A stretch of 64,000 nucleotides of DNA from Sycobia sp. Sy_11 (GCA_018907035.1 JACCIC010000120.1:1571501-1635500), one strand, 5' to 3'. Counted from the stretch's first letter, positions 38,618 through 53,009 are shown. Notes: generated from the letters alone by a model not told the origin. A program made the numbers and translations.

Positions 38618-38649
38618 TATTTAATGTACTAATCGTCGGGACGAATAAA

Positions 38650-40438
38650 ACTTTCGTCCAGTTTGCGAACTATATACGCTGTTTTGGCAGAAATGAATTT
38701 AAAATTATTTGATTCATATAGGATTTACATTAATGAATTTTAAAGATTTTTGAACTTATTGTTCGCGGGATATGGAAAATTGGTAACATATCTTAAAAAA
38801 TTATTGAGTAGCATACACCTTATTGCATAGGCCTGTCGACGTACATTCGAGAAACGAAATTATTTTTGGTAAAGTTTATAATGTTATAACACGTTTGAAT
38901 GCACTGAAAATATTTAAAAAATATACGCACTTTCTTTGTAACCGATGTTTTAAATTGATTCAAAAAATTTTCATCAGGACATGAAGTCACACGCGGTAGC
39001 ATTTTGGCTACATATTCATGTTGTAACCCAATTCATAACATCTAGATTACAGTTTGTAATAGAATTCATAAGAAAATTGATTGCTTTACAAAATAAAAAA
39101 AATTTAGTAAAATAGATGCAGATTGTAATTAGTATTCCGGTTTTCAAAGAACTACGAGAAAAATATTAATCTCACAATAGTCGGAAGGATCGAGTCTGGA
39201 TGCTGGTTAAATCGAGCTTTTTCCCATGAGCTAAATTGTTTTCAAATTACAGCAGAAACATACGATTGATTTAGCTTTCAAATAATAAAAAAAAAAAAAA
39301 TCAGAAATGAGGTCAGGGCAGTTTTTGAAATTTCTATTTTTTAAGTCAACGTTGAAAATGTTTTTGAGATTTTTCTTCTTGGCATACAGCGGAACAGTGT
39401 ACAGAATCAGATAAGTAATGTTGATGCAAATCTACAACTTATAACCAAATTTTGAGTTTAATTATTAAGCTAAAACAACGAATTTTTTATAAACCAATCG
39501 ATATCGGCTTAATTGTAAACATGTGATAATATCTAATCTCCCTCGTTCAAAACGAAAAAATTTTCGATACGGCGAATGAATGGATTAACACTGAATACTT
39601 GATACATCCATTCGAACCATCCGAGAAATTTTAACAAAAATCAAAGAAAATTTTCTAATTTGATATCTAAATTAATATTTAACATTGTTAAAACAAAAAG
39701 GCGTGGTTCACTTTTTAAGTTCGGCAATATAATCGACGAGAAGAAGCAGAACGAGAAATAAATAATTTTCTTTTGAAGCCGGAAAAGTGTTTAAACTTTT
39801 TTTTTTTATATATAAACATGTGTAAAGGACAAAATTATGATATTTTGGAGCCACGTCTGTGTGCTGTATCAATGGTTGTTATTTTAAAAGAATTCGGATT
39901 GACCTCATCGGGGGCCCCAGCTTCGTACAGCGCCGTAAGATAGATTTGAGCGGTTTTTTTTTTTTTGGAAAGTAAATTTTCTACCATTTTTCGAGTAAGA
40001 TGTACATTCCACGTGGTACTTATGCGCGTTATCCGCGTATTGTCAAGTAATGCCGACAGTAAAGCTATCTATTTTTTTTTCTTCTAATAAGCAGATCTAA
40101 GCGCATGGAAGTACTATATATAAAAGGATCGTGAAGTAGTATGTTTGATGTTCGTAATAATGATAAGCCGGTAAATAAAAAAAAAAAGTATTTTTAATCT
40201 CACTTTTATACTTACGTAATGCTCAAATAATACAATTATAGATCTAAATTTGAAAGAAAGAAAAAAAGAAATCTCACGCTCACAGCTTATATACTCTCTA
40301 AATAAAACGCCATGCAACTAACTAACCCGCTCCCATCTTTATTTACGCAGAGCTCGAAATAATACTGCCAAAAAATGCAAGACATTCTGACTGTATAGCT
40401 CTGTGTTACGTATACGCATATAAAACTGTATAGATAAC

Positions 40439-40440
<2 letters not shown>
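38650..40440. other. AT-rich non-coding sequence
   Basis: No gene or element is recognisable. Homopolymer A and T runs are frequent. Confidence 0.6.
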
Positions 40441-40500
<60 letters not shown>

Positions 40501-41163
40501 CAGGCGAAAGAGGAGCGCTGCGTTTGGAGGATTGGACTTTGAAAAAACTTTTGCACCGCGCCCGCGTACTCGCCCCATACCCTCCTCTATTATAACCAGG
40601 CGCGTCCAGGCTCGTTTTCTATATACCGATGCCAAATTAATTTGTCACTTTTTTTCTCCTCGTTCCTTTCTTTTTTTTTTTTTTTTGTTCTCTCTTTGTT
40701 TCTTTTTCAACCCGCTCTTTCCGCAACCTACGCGAATCGTGCGACGCCAATCCGAGGTGGCGGGCAAGGTGCACTATGTATATATAGGTTGCGTATATGC
40801 TCTGGTGTTTTCGCAAAAATTTTTTTTCTTCTATTTCATCAGACGAACGCGAGGAAGGCGGTGTGACGAATCTCGTCGTCAACTGACTATATATATATAA
40901 TGTCTCTCGATGTCTACCCGGTTCTGTGGCACGCGCGCCAATATATTATATACACATTGTATGTATATAGGAACGTGAAAACGTGTGCTCTGCGGCACCG
41001 AGGCCTTCTTCGTCGACTCGAGCGGCATTTATAACCCTGACCCTGCAATTTGCCACTCGATGCCCCCGACCTATCGATTCCGCTATATATGTATAGATAC
41101 TGGTGTCGAATATATAATACGCGTGTTTGTGTATGGTTTGTACCTGTACAACGATAATATAAG

Positions 41164-41229
<66 letters not shown>

Positions 41230-41230
41230 G
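40441..41230. other. Mixed sequence between two (TA)n tracts
   Basis: (TA)n at about 40,447-40,490 and 41,168-41,226. The sequence between them (40,500-41,080) is GC-richer with a T-rich run, and its ORFs show no motif. Confidence 0.5.
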
Positions 41231-43850
41231 AATACGCGTATTTGAATATAAAGAACATTAGGAGTTTACAGCCCTCATCCCTTCTATAGCATTGACTTTG
41301 TAAAAAAAATTTGTTCGATAATTCAGTTAATTATGCTGATTTTTTTCGAAAATATATAATATCTTCGTTTTTGTATAATGACGAGATTTTATATTTATAG
41401 AAATGATTTAAGTGCTTTAATTCTTGTGGCCGTATAGATCGCTAGGTATGTCGAGTGGTCGAAGAGCAGCCGTCGTTTTTAATAGGGCACGGCTTGATTT
41501 TTTGCGCTTTCATAAAAAATATTCGATTTTATCATCTATTAAAAATAATAATTTCCTTTAATATATCGATTCGTTTGGACATAAAAATTATATATATATA
41601 GATAACTAATAAAAAAATTTATTATCAAAATCACAGTTTTAGCGAAATTCAACATTATTTTTGTAAAGGATTTTTTGTTGAATCACTGTTAATTTGGTAT
41701 TATAACGATCCTTGATAAATTATCATTATTGACTCCCAGTTAGTACAAGTACTTGTAATTGTTAACGATTACCTAATGTAGATACATAAATAATTTTTCG
41801 TCCACACTTGATAAAACACAATATGCAATAAGAATTTATTATTAATTTTGTTCTTTGTACATTTTGTGCTTCACCCACGATTCCTAAATTGATTGAACGA
41901 TTTCTCTACATTCATCGTAAACGTAATACTTAATATATATATATATATATTATGCAATTTTTTAATGTCGCTATAATAAGATTATTTAAAGCTCGATGGA
42001 GCATCACTTGAAAGAACTTCCCTGCGTCAGTGTGGAGTTTTTATGACGTAAATGCAAGCTATAGGCAGTAACGTCGAATGTCTGCGGATAATTCGTAAAT
42101 GTTTTTACGACTATAACAATACTAAGTCACGAATAAACGCTTCGAGCTATAAAGTTTTTTTTTTTTAATTATTCCGCACATAATTAACATTTTAATTTGT
42201 AATTGGATTCAATTATTCAATTTTCTTTCAAAGTTTTTTTTTTTATTTAAGCAACTTTTTGTTGGCCAACTTTATGTCGATTCTTAATGTAGTTTTGTAC
42301 GATAATATTACATATTATACGAGTAAAATGAGAAAATTTTAACTAAACCTTAAATTTAATGTTAAATGTTTTATAATAAACTTATCGTTATACAATAATG
42401 AATATAATGTAAATCGATTCACTAAAAATTTCGTTGCTGTCCGACGATGCGAACTTCAGGCTCGAATTGTGGATGATAAAGGAAACTTCTTTTTTTAATA
42501 TTACGTAAATTTTTATCGATATATTCAAAAATAATATCTTATATGTAGATGAAATAGGTTAAAGTAAGATATGAAAAATTAAACGTGTTTACCATTTATA
42601 GATATGATTTATCAATGCTGCTGATATAATAGAGGCATTATTTGCTCACTTTTACATGAGAATATCGATTGTTTATGCAACAATCCAAAAATAAATTTTG
42701 ATTTTGTTTAAGTTAATCGCAATACAATAAGGCGGAATAGTACATAGAGCTGTGTATTGCAACATTTTCTTATGTTAAATTTTTCTACTATATCGTATAC
42801 TGATCGGTACACAATCAATTTATCAGTTTGCTTTATAAAACTAGTTTGCTCAGTAGTTATTTGAATATTATAATAGATAAACGAATAAAAAAAAAAAAGA
42901 AAAAGGATCAAACGGAATATTTGCTGATTTTCGCTTGATTTGCATAACACTAGTTCTTTTTGAGATAGAATAACATGCAGACGCTTATTTTAGAGCTTCG
43001 TTTAAGACTTCGGATTATACGTATATATTTTACAGAATTTTTTTATTTGTTCCAATTCTTATACACGAAAATCGAATTGTATATAAATTTGGAAGAAAAA
43101 TTATTTTTAACTTTAAAAATAATTGTTGAAAAAATTTGAATTTATACAAGTATTGAGGATTTTATAAAAAGTTATGATAAAAATCAGTTTTTTAACTTGT
43201 TCTATTTAGCTAGACTCAAGTTAAAAAAAAAAATTTCACGAAAAAAAATTCAGTTTGATCAAATTTAATATTATTTTAAAAGTGTAAATTAACTCGTTTA
43301 AAACTATAAAAATTACTTTATAAAGATTGAAAAAAAAACATTAATCTGAAGAAATTTTTAATAAAACGTAAAACGGAAATAAAACATTCTTTTCCTTAAT
43401 TTTTTAAAAACTTGATTCTTCCAATATTAATTCATTTAGTATTCAATAAAGATTCTCTAAATCCTTAAATATAATAGTTTTTTTCTAATATAAATAAGAA
43501 AAAAATGAAGAATTATACAAAGTGCATAATCTGGAAAGGCCTCGATTGAAACGTTTAAATAAGCAAGCCCAGATCATTGTTTTTTAAAATAAAACGAGTT
43601 ATGAAAATTTTTATAATGTTAACATTGTCTTCGGATGAGCAAACACTACTTATAGTATACAAGAATTTAGCGATGTTGTATAAGTATGGTTTCTTCAACC
43701 TTAATGCATGAGTAAGTAATGTTTTTCTCCCCCCTCCCCCACCCTGTAGTATGCACAATTGAATGATTTCAGTTGATAAAATTCAACGGTTGAGCATATG
43801 GGACGAAATAGTACTTGCATTTTTTTCATCATCGATCGGAAACACCAGAA
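41231..43850. other. AT-rich non-coding sequence
   Basis: A short (TA)n near 41,934-41,950. A C-rich tract (CTCCCCCCTCCCCC) at about 43,727-43,743. No gene. Confidence 0.6.
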
Positions 43851-43852
43851 TC

Positions 43853-43887
43853 GGGGGGGGGGGGGGCTCGACAAGAAAATCGAGCCC
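43853..43887. other. G14 run fused to a perfect hairpin
   Basis: Fourteen consecutive G (43853-43866). The last three form part of a GGGCTCGA stem (43864-43871) that pairs exactly with TCGAGCCC (43880-43887) across an 8 nt loop. Confidence 0.8.
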
Positions 43888-45195
43888 GCCGGATCATCAA
43901 CCGGTCAGTCGTTAAAATTTCTTCGTAATCGGTTCAATTTCATCAAAAACTACGCCATTACAATTCTTATTTAAGAATTGCTCTTTGCTCTCGAGTCGGT
44001 ACGAGAGATTCAAGCTAGAAAAATATATTAGATCAATGGTGAAAATTTCTACCACATTGTCTGTCAGCCGTATATTTATAAAAATTATGTATAAAATACA
44101 TAAAATTCAATGTTCAAAAATTGATTGTGTTTCAAGCTAAAGTTATATATTTAAAAAAAATATAATCGGGCTCCAGCTTGATTGGTCCAGGGCACTGAGC
44201 TCCAAATTGGTTCGCTCATATGCGACCGAGCCAGCTTAAATAGGATTCTAATGTGTAGTTTTTCTTTAAAGAGAGATTTTTTTTAACGAGAGCTACTACT
44301 GTGACAACAGAATTCAGGAGCGATTGAGATATCAAGCAAACATCTCTAATAAACCTATTTTTAAAAAGATATATAATTTTGTAGTTATTGCGACAGTTAA
44401 AGTTTGGTTAGCATAATTCACCAGTTGCTCGTCAAAATGTCTTAATAATTAGTTGCTTAATAACTAGTTGCTCGCCAAAATGTCTTAAACTTCGAGTATT
44501 GAAGCGATTAAGAAACTATATTAAATATTTTTTCAAGTATATGCTCATTAGAAATATGTTTGCTTGAATCATTGAACCTTACTTAAAAATAGAAACATTT
44601 GTTACAATTTAGCTATAGAATATAATACACTAATTAAAGTATATTATTATTAATAATTTTAAGTATTAAAAAAATGCCATGTTATAAATACGCCTCCTTC
44701 TAATCAACTATGAAAACCAATAAATGTTTTCGATCTCATATTCCGTGTACTATATATTAATGTACATCAGAGATATTATACCTCATGTTTTTGAGCATGC
44801 TAAACAAGAATCCGAGCTTAAATCCCAAAATTTCGACTGTACAATGAAATATGACGGTATTCGTATAAAAAAAATATACTAAACATTGTCTTATTTTAAA
44901 TGTTTATGATTTTTGTTCCGGCATAAAACGCGCCAACATTAGCAATTTATTTCAACCGTGGCTACATAAAAGTATTTGAACATTAACAGAACATTTTTAT
45001 ATGTATGCTTTTACATCGATTATGGCGGACAGGATTCAAAATCATTTCTAAATTCTGCGTTTCATATTATTCTTGTTTTTCTTGTAAATTAAACGGAAAA
45101 TAAATTAATTTTACACGTGACTGTATTGCTCTGTTATTTTATACATTTGTGTGTTACTTTAAATGCAACAACTTTCGTCAGTCACAACATTCATT
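43888..45195. other. AT-rich non-coding sequence
   Basis: A 43 bp-spaced tandem duplicate of AGTTGCTCG(T/C)CAAAATGTC (44423 and 44466). No gene. Confidence 0.6.
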
Positions 45196-45198
45196 GTC

Positions 45199-45252
<54 letters not shown>

Positions 45253-45566
45253 CGATAAGTTGTATCACCATCATCACATTATAAAGAGATTATTACTATT
45301 AAGATTATTACTCCATACAGACCAACGAGTTTCAAAATATACATTGTAGGTTGTAAATATACAACAACACCGTAAAACCATTTATATCGTGAAACTGGTA
45401 CTGTTGGGACATTCCCGAATTATAAACATCAATAAAAACTGATGCATTTTATCTCTACGGTCAAAATTTTAATGGGATTCCCCCGCAAGATAACTTCCTC
45501 AATAACTATGTCTTAAATCATAGAGCCTTTATTTTTATACGATACGCTAATTTACATGAAACCGTT

Positions 45567-45627
<61 letters not shown>

Positions 45628-46435
45628 CTTTTTATAAGCTTACTTAAACTAAATATTATGAGTGACTTAAGATAGATAATTAACATTTTCGCTCATCATG
45701 TACATAATTCTTTGGGAGTATTTTATAAGATTCAAATATTTGCATTACGGTGTAAGCGCAATATGAACGTATATACATAGTTCTAGTATCAAAATATCGA
45801 GATCCTCGCGTGTTTGCGACAGGAAAACAATGTGTATGATTGTGTCACTGCAATTACGATCGGCATGAGGCATATTTTAAGGTTCATTCGACTCTTAAAT
45901 CTTTGAGTTGTAAAAGGAATTAAGAATTTGTTTTTTCATTATTATAAATAAATAGATAAAATAGTGCGGCTATGGGAATAAGCAAAGGGATTATTTTAGC
46001 GTTTGCGATCTTACGTTAGAAATAAAAATTTAGCAAAAGCAACCCGCGATATATGTACGAACAACGATCGTTCTTAAAAGGCTCAAAATCATCGAAATAT
46101 TCGTTCTGCGCGTAATACATGTGTATAGCTGTCCCGTTGCTCTAATTACCGTGGCTCTATCTATCCAGTACCTTGACCTTTATAAAACTTCCACGATCTT
46201 ATCTGTGCTTTATATTTGTTTGTCTAAAAAAAAAAACAAAAAAAAAAAACAAAAAAAACCAACAAATCTCGCAACTTTTATCTTTCGTGTGCTTTATCGA
46301 GACGATTAAAATTCTGTTGTCATCAAAAACTGTCAAGTAAAATACAAAAATAACTAAAGTTCTTCCAGTACGGAAATTGACTCACAGTTTTGCAAATCTG
46401 TATATACGACGAAAATCAGCGATCGCACGCGATAA

Positions 46436-46496
<61 letters not shown>

Positions 46497-46800
46497 CAGA
46501 TTGAAATTACGCCGGATGCGAATTCAACAGTGGCAGCACTGCTCACCGTCTCGAACCCTATGTGTATATATATATTATAATGCTTAATGTTCACGCACCG
46601 GGTTCGTCCAGCACGTAGACTGCGCCTTTTTCACTTTTATTCTGTATAATACTTACGTAATCGACCTGTTTGAAAGCGAGCATCGTGCTTTGATATTTTA
46701 TACATATGTGTGCGTGCGTGCGTGCGTGCGTGCGCGTGTGTGTGTGCGTGCGTGCGTGCGTGTGTGTGTGTGTGTGCGCGCGCGCGCAAACGTGGTCTCG
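45196..46800. repeat. Microsatellite-rich region
   Basis: (CT)n at 45,201-45,250, (TA)n at 45,571-45,625, interrupted poly-A/C (46,207-46,260), (TA)n at 46,442-46,494, TGCG/TG/CG composite at 46,705-46,787. CTTGACCTTTATAAAA at 46172-46187 juxtaposes an AAAGGTCA-type half-site (minus) with a TATA-like motif. ORFs are repeat artefacts. Confidence 0.8.
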
Positions 46801-47960
46801 CGCGTAGCGCACGCGAGTAGCCTTGAAAAATTTTTGTGATGTCGCGTGGGTGCGAGTCTGATCTAATATAGCCGAATAGCCGACAATTTCGCGAAACTTC
46901 TCGCAATTGTGTATATATAAAACCATTGTTTGAGGCTCCATCAGATGGGTTTACTTCAGGTATACATAATTAAATTATGTTTATGTAGCCAGTACCACCA
47001 ATTGTTGTTACATCAATCTATAGATTATTCACAAAGAAAATATTTTATTTAATTGATCCTATATACACATAGACTGACTTAGAAAGGAAGAGAAAAAGAT
47101 AAATGTAGAGAAGTTATTGTTTCTTATATAATAGTCTGTTTATGTATGTCTCTTTTCTGAAAAAAATGTATAGATTATTATAATAACGTGTGAAATTCTA
47201 ACCTAGTGAACATTTCCACCGAACCAATCCCTCGACCAGTCCTTATTAGTATAATATTGTGTTCAGTATATTCTGCAGGGGAACGAAAAAACGCTCAAGT
47301 TAGAAATAAATTATAAATTAGCTTTTCCTCCCAACAATTGTACTATAAGTCAATAGCTAACTATACGTGCTTGGATATTTATTTTGTTGTAATTCCTAAC
47401 GGTTAAAATGGAAATATATCGATTATATTATACGTACAACAAGATACAGCCAAGCAATAATATTAAAATTATGCAAAAGCACGAAAATAAAAAGTAATCC
47501 CCCCTCCCTCTCGTTTCGCGTAAAAATACTTCGGCATCACGTTTGGCATCTACATTTCCGTCGCATTAAAATATAGTAACATAAAGTATTTGGAGCCCGT
47601 GTATTTTTTTTAACTGTGCCGGCTGAAAAAAAGAGAAGTAGAAAAAGAAGAAAAATAAGAAGAAAACGAACACAAATGGCATCGCAAAATGGCATATATT
47701 TAACTTGCGGGCACGCACTTTTGAATTTCAAGGTCTAATGTGCTTCGTATAAAAAAAATCCCCGCCTCCATGAAGCCACCGGTTGAAAAACTGATTCGAG
47801 AGCTTTTTTCCAGTTGAGAAAATAAGAAATAATAGAGGAGCGCCTAATAAAGAGGCAATTGGGAGTCTCGCGTCAGATGATGGCTTCTGATTAGAGAGAG
47901 AGAGAGAGAGAGAGACAGTGGATCGACAAATCTACTCTTTAATTTTGCGATGCATCCACG
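46801..47960. other. AT-rich non-coding sequence
   Basis: (GA)n at 47,895-47,914 just before the candidate promoter. No gene is recognisable. Confidence 0.55.
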
Positions 47961-47965
47961 AAGTG

Positions 47966-48125
47966 TATATAAAGTATCGGGGTGGACGATAATTATCGCG
48001 TGCTCGGAGAATTAAAATAACGAGCGAGTGGAAGCACGTGTGCGCAGGCCTGCACCCACGGCAGGTTGACGCGAGCCGGTGCTAAGCTTGTATTTCCCGC
48101 GCTAAGTTCTCGTGCATCGCGTTGT
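47966..48125 (+). promoter_or_regulatory. Candidate TATA promoter and short first exon
   Basis: TATATAAA at 47966-47973 outside any microsatellite, followed by a compact GC-rich segment with an E-box CACGTG (48035-48040) and a strong donor TTGT|gtaagtg at 48125/48126. This would give an exon of about 125 nt starting near 48,000. It is on the same strand as ERR, so it could be an alternative ERR leader or belong to a non-coding transcript. Confidence 0.3.
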
Positions 48126-48227
48126 GTAAGTGATATATATATACATATAGCAAGGAGGTATGAGGTGGTGGGGGATCGATTGTGCAGACATCTCGGGAAG
48201 CCCGCCGCTTAATGCGCTGCGTAAATC

Positions 48228-48287
<60 letters not shown>

Positions 48288-48660
48288 GGTGTCAAGGAAA
48301 GTGTTTATTCTAAAGATCTTAACGATAACGAGCTTGTTATAAGGATCTTTAAAAAAAAATTACGCGTGTGTGTGTATGTATATATATGAGCAAAATTCAT
48401 TGCTAAAATAAAAAGTGAAATTATCAGACGCCCATAACGAACAGCTATTATATAGACTTTACCTCCAATCGTTTTGTAGAAGCTATACCAGCTTAACTCG
48501 TGCGGAGGTGTTAATTTTACTTATCGACAGTATATAAGAAAAAAATTGAATATGACTTTTTTCTTTTAATTTAACGACCCCCTATGACTTTTACTATATG
48601 ATTATTTTTAATAGAATAAAAGTTTTATGATGAATGTATTTGAAATTATTTCTCGTGGCA
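48126..48660. other. AT-rich sequence with (TA)n
   Basis: (TA)n at 48,232-48,283. Nothing else is recognisable. Confidence 0.6.
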
Positions 48661-48750
48661 TTATTATTATTGTTGTTGTTGTTGTTGTTTTTGCTGCTGT
48701 TGTTGTTGTTATTATTATTGTTGTTATTATTATTGTTATTATTGTTGTTG

Positions 48751-48800
<50 letters not shown>
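48661..48800. repeat. TTG/TTA trinucleotide array
   Basis: 140 bp of TTG and TTA units, the last 50 bp pure TTA. Poly-Ile/Val ORFs are artefacts. Confidence 0.95.
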
Positions 48801-48801
<1 letters not shown>

Positions 48802-49974
48802 TAAATTTAGCGAAATGATAATCGATTCGCGTAATACCACGTAAGCGCATAACGATACGTCAAATCGATCCTTTTCCTTAAATATAGAACGAAAGTTGCC
48901 GCGTGAGTTACACGCGCCCGTATCTACACATTGCTTTCGTATAGCGCAATTTTACAATCGAACGAGCTTAATTATTATAATATAGATATAAGTCAAAAAG
49001 TTTTCCTACCACATCGCATACAGCAACTCCAGTTTATTATTCCATAGCATGCGGAATTTAACGATCGCGTCTCTTTGAAATCTGGATATTGGTTGTTATT
49101 AGTTGGCTACTCAAATGCTCGAACGCGATTCTAAAAGGCGGGGTCATGGGAGGGGGGGCTGTCGAAATCAATTTTACTTTACCGACCGGGAAATAAATAC
49201 TGTGCTGTAAATAATAAATTTATAGTTATCATTAAACTATTGACGATTTAAGTTAGCCATATGTGATTTTTATTTACATCTAATTACATCTAAATACTAC
49301 ATCGATTGATCCAAAGCACATTCAAGTTTTCTTTGTCTTTTTTTTTTGTTTTTATTATTAATTGTTGTGAAAACGGTGTATAAAAATTTCAACGTTTCGC
49401 GAACTTCCTATAATCAAAAATGATAGATATTATGTTCCAAAACCTTCGCGTTTCCACCCAGCTTCGCCAATCTTCTTCGACCATTGCTCGAAATGAAAAT
49501 TTAACGCGAGCAAAGGCCGCGTTTAATTAAAATTTTCAGTATTTTAGTGTTTATACATATAACATTATTCAAGAAAAGTAAATTTTTATTACTCGAACGG
49601 TATTTCTAGAAGATCGGCCGACAGCTCGTTCATGTTAATGAAATTGTACCCTATCCAGGATACAACGAAAATGAAACGACTCTATAACTCTTAGGTATTT
49701 CAATCTTGTCAGTATAGACTGTTCCTCAAACACGCTGATCTCGTCTTTTTAAAATTACAAATGCTGTTTTTTAATTATTTATTTAATTATGGATTTTCTT
49801 TTTTATAATCGTATATATAATCAAATTTCATCCTACTCGCCGAATTATTATAGACGATCGACGAGAGCTTTTATACGAGCAAGAATAATCTTGATCGGCT
49901 TTTATGATGCATTGCGCAATGAGAAGAGCTACGATATTATGGTGTGTTTGTATGTATGTATGTATGTATGTATG

Positions 49975-50024
<50 letters not shown>

Positions 50025-52200
50025 AATCGTCAAAAGAGCAAAGAAGACCGATTCGTGGCGAGCGTCGATTTCCATCCTCTGGTCTGCTGAGATTCTTCTT
50101 CATTGTGAAAAAAAAGCGCTCGCCCGCTGCACTAGGAAATAGTATTATGTGCTCTCTATAAATAAATCAGCGAATATGAAGTATAGTAGTCGGTATGACT
50201 GATTGAATTAGTGACTTAGAAACCATACTGATTCGTTAGTAAAGGATCGCGCCGATTACGACAGTTGTTTTTCATTAGTTCCGAAGATTGGCGAATCGAA
50301 TGGATTTATTTACGTATAATATAGTGACAACGTGGATAATTATATGTGTATGAGCCTTTGCTTTTAAAATTGTTCCCGATTTTCCATAATTCAAAGAAAC
50401 TCGAATTATTAATTCATACGCATAGATTTTATGCCATTATTCAAAACTCATCGCGGGGCATTTGCATAGACTGCCGTATATAGCATAAAGTTTTTATCAG
50501 CCTTATGCAACAATCGAACAGAAATTGTTTCCACTTGCGCGAGACTCCGGCAATCGAACTTCGATTACCTATATAGATATATGCGGACGGACGTAGCTTA
50601 AACACTCGCGATGTTCACTTTTTAAATTTGAATCTGCGAAGATTGGCACTGCTACAAAAATGTAACTTCGTTGCTCACTTGATGAACATTAGGATATTCA
50701 CTGATTTACTATAGTGGAAATTGCACTGTTTCTTATCGGTAGAGCGTTTTTCTAGATATATATATAGTTAAATATATTACATAATCGAAATGTAATATGG
50801 CTTTGAATAAAATGTATCAATTTATCTTATTAACAGATCGCTAATGATCAACGCCGTCCAAAACATTCAAGGGATATCTTGAAAAATCACTAGTCGTCTG
50901 CTGACGAACTCGTTATTAATCCAGATAATGAATATTCTTATTAATTTTCTCTAGAGTTACGGCAGCGAAAAACATTATATACTGGATGGGAGACTCACGC
51001 TCGAGTTGGAAGAATTCAGTCCACATTTGATTACATTATTGTTTGTATCGAACAGTCGAAATTTCCAGAAGGTATCGCGAGTAATCCGTAATTTTTAGTC
51101 CGCCTCGACTCGCGTACTTTTGTAAAATTCGTTTCGACGGACTTATTTGCTGCGCAGTCGAAGATACGAAATAAGGAAAAAGTACTGACAAGTACAAAAA
51201 AAAAAAAGAAAAACGAAATAATAAGAACAAAAATTTTATTGCCCGACTAAAATGGCGGGACGGCCAGCTGTGAATACTCGCGATTCACGACGATTTTTAG
51301 CTCATTTTAGCCGTCAAAATTATGGAATTCCATAATAAATTAATAAATCGATAATTGTAGTTCAAATTCGTATTATTAAAATTTTATTTACCGACTTTTT
51401 CAATTATATTACGTTAATTTTATTATAAATTAGAATTTTCTGATTGAGTCATTATAAAGATTTTCCAAGCTATTTAATTTGTTTAACAAAAAGATACAAT
51501 ACAAATCAACTGGTCTCTAATAATTACGATTATTGTACGAACTGGAAGGTTTGCTATGCATATGTGGTTGTTTTTTATTTTTCAATATTGTGACATTAGG
51601 TATCAAAAAGATAAGATACATACCAAAAATTTAAAAAAAAAAAAAACCAGTCCGAATGAAGAAATAGACGTTTATTATTCTCGTACATATATACATCATA
51701 AAATCAAATTATTAACACTGACAAAATCTTCTATAAAATTTAATTAACAGTATTTAGCTCTGAGCGGTGTAATGTTGAGAAAAAAAGTGAATACGTCGAT
51801 AAAGCTAACAATAAATTAGAGCTTGCTTCTTCTTTTATTACATGACGGATTCTGTACGCTCTCTCTCTCTCTCTCTCTCTCTCTCTGGCTCCCGCTCTTG
51901 CGCTTTCCATCTCTCTCGAGGAAATTTTCTTAATGCACTGCAGAAACAAATTAAAAGTCATCAAACATCTCCTTTATAGCTTCGATGAGTAACACGATAA
52001 TCTAATCATCGGCTGGCTTATAAGATTGCATGATTGTAGGGTAAAAAAAACGTTTTTAATATATTCTTTCAAATATATTTTTTATCTCATTTTCCAGCAT
52101 CGTTGTTTCATTCTTACGCATCAGGGAGAATTTATCGTTCCGAAAATGTATTTTTTTTTTTTTTTTAATAGATATACGCATACACGGATTCATACATAAA
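48801..52200. other. AT-rich non-coding sequence
   Basis: (TATG)n followed by (TA)n at 49,949-50,022, and (CT)n at 51,859-51,886. No gene or transposon is recognised. Confidence 0.55.
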
Positions 52201-52216
52201 TGCATGCGCGCATGCA
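52201..52216. repeat. 16 bp alternating purine-pyrimidine palindrome
   Basis: TGCATGCGCGCATGCA is self-complementary and continues as related units to about 52,235. It is prone to Z-DNA or cruciform formation. Confidence 0.8.
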
Positions 52217-52351
52217 TGCGCGCATACATGCGCATATAATCATACTACAATCTCAAACTTTTTTTAATTAAATTCATAAATTGTATAACAAAATGAAAAA
52301 GAAAAGTTCTGAAAATCGGCATGCATTAAGACATTGTATTAATTATTCGTT

Positions 52352-52407
<56 letters not shown>

Positions 52408-52846
52408 GAATTTTATATGCGCACCGCGGTTTGTGCGTGTGTATGTGTCTATATAAAAAAAACCTGTTATCGCGTGCTTTCCTTAATTATCAGCCTCTGC
52501 ACATCGCACACGTTATTATCCTATTCTTTTTGTTTTTTTCAATAATAGGCTGCATTGTTTCCTCCTTGTGCAGCCTCTTGTATACACACTGTGGGAGCGT
52601 TCTCGATAATTATACACACGTGTTTCGCTCGATTGACAAAATTGACTTTATGCATTCATGACACTATACTTATAAGATACGTGAAGGTGTATGTATGTAT
52701 GTATGTATTTATGTATGTATGTATGTAGAATTCGCACGCATGCATCGAATATAAGCTCTCTCGGCACTATTCAGGTACCGTGCAAATGACAATTTAATTT
52801 CCATTTTTTTTTTTTTTTTATTCTCAAGAGGTTAATACCAATCGTA
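52217..52846. other. Non-coding sequence with simple repeats
   Basis: (TA)n at 52,352-52,404 and (GTAT)n at 52,689-52,727. No gene. Confidence 0.6.
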
Positions 52847-53009
52847 GTGGAAATGCTCCGCTCTGACTTCTCATCCGCGGCAACGAAGGAGGCGCGCGGG
52901 CGCGGGGCGCATAGCATCGGCGACGATGCGACAACAGCTCTCCGTCGCCTATTCGTCGCCGCCGTGTGTGCAGCATTCAAGGCCGCGCGCGGACTCCACA
53001 CGTGCTCGG

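Noticed and set aside
46591..46690. Minus-strand exon with TATAAAA, a short ATG frame and donor TAC|gtaagt
   Set aside because: The TATA box would lie only a few bases before the ATG, the peptide is nine codons, and the region is repeat-flanked; not strong enough to annotate.
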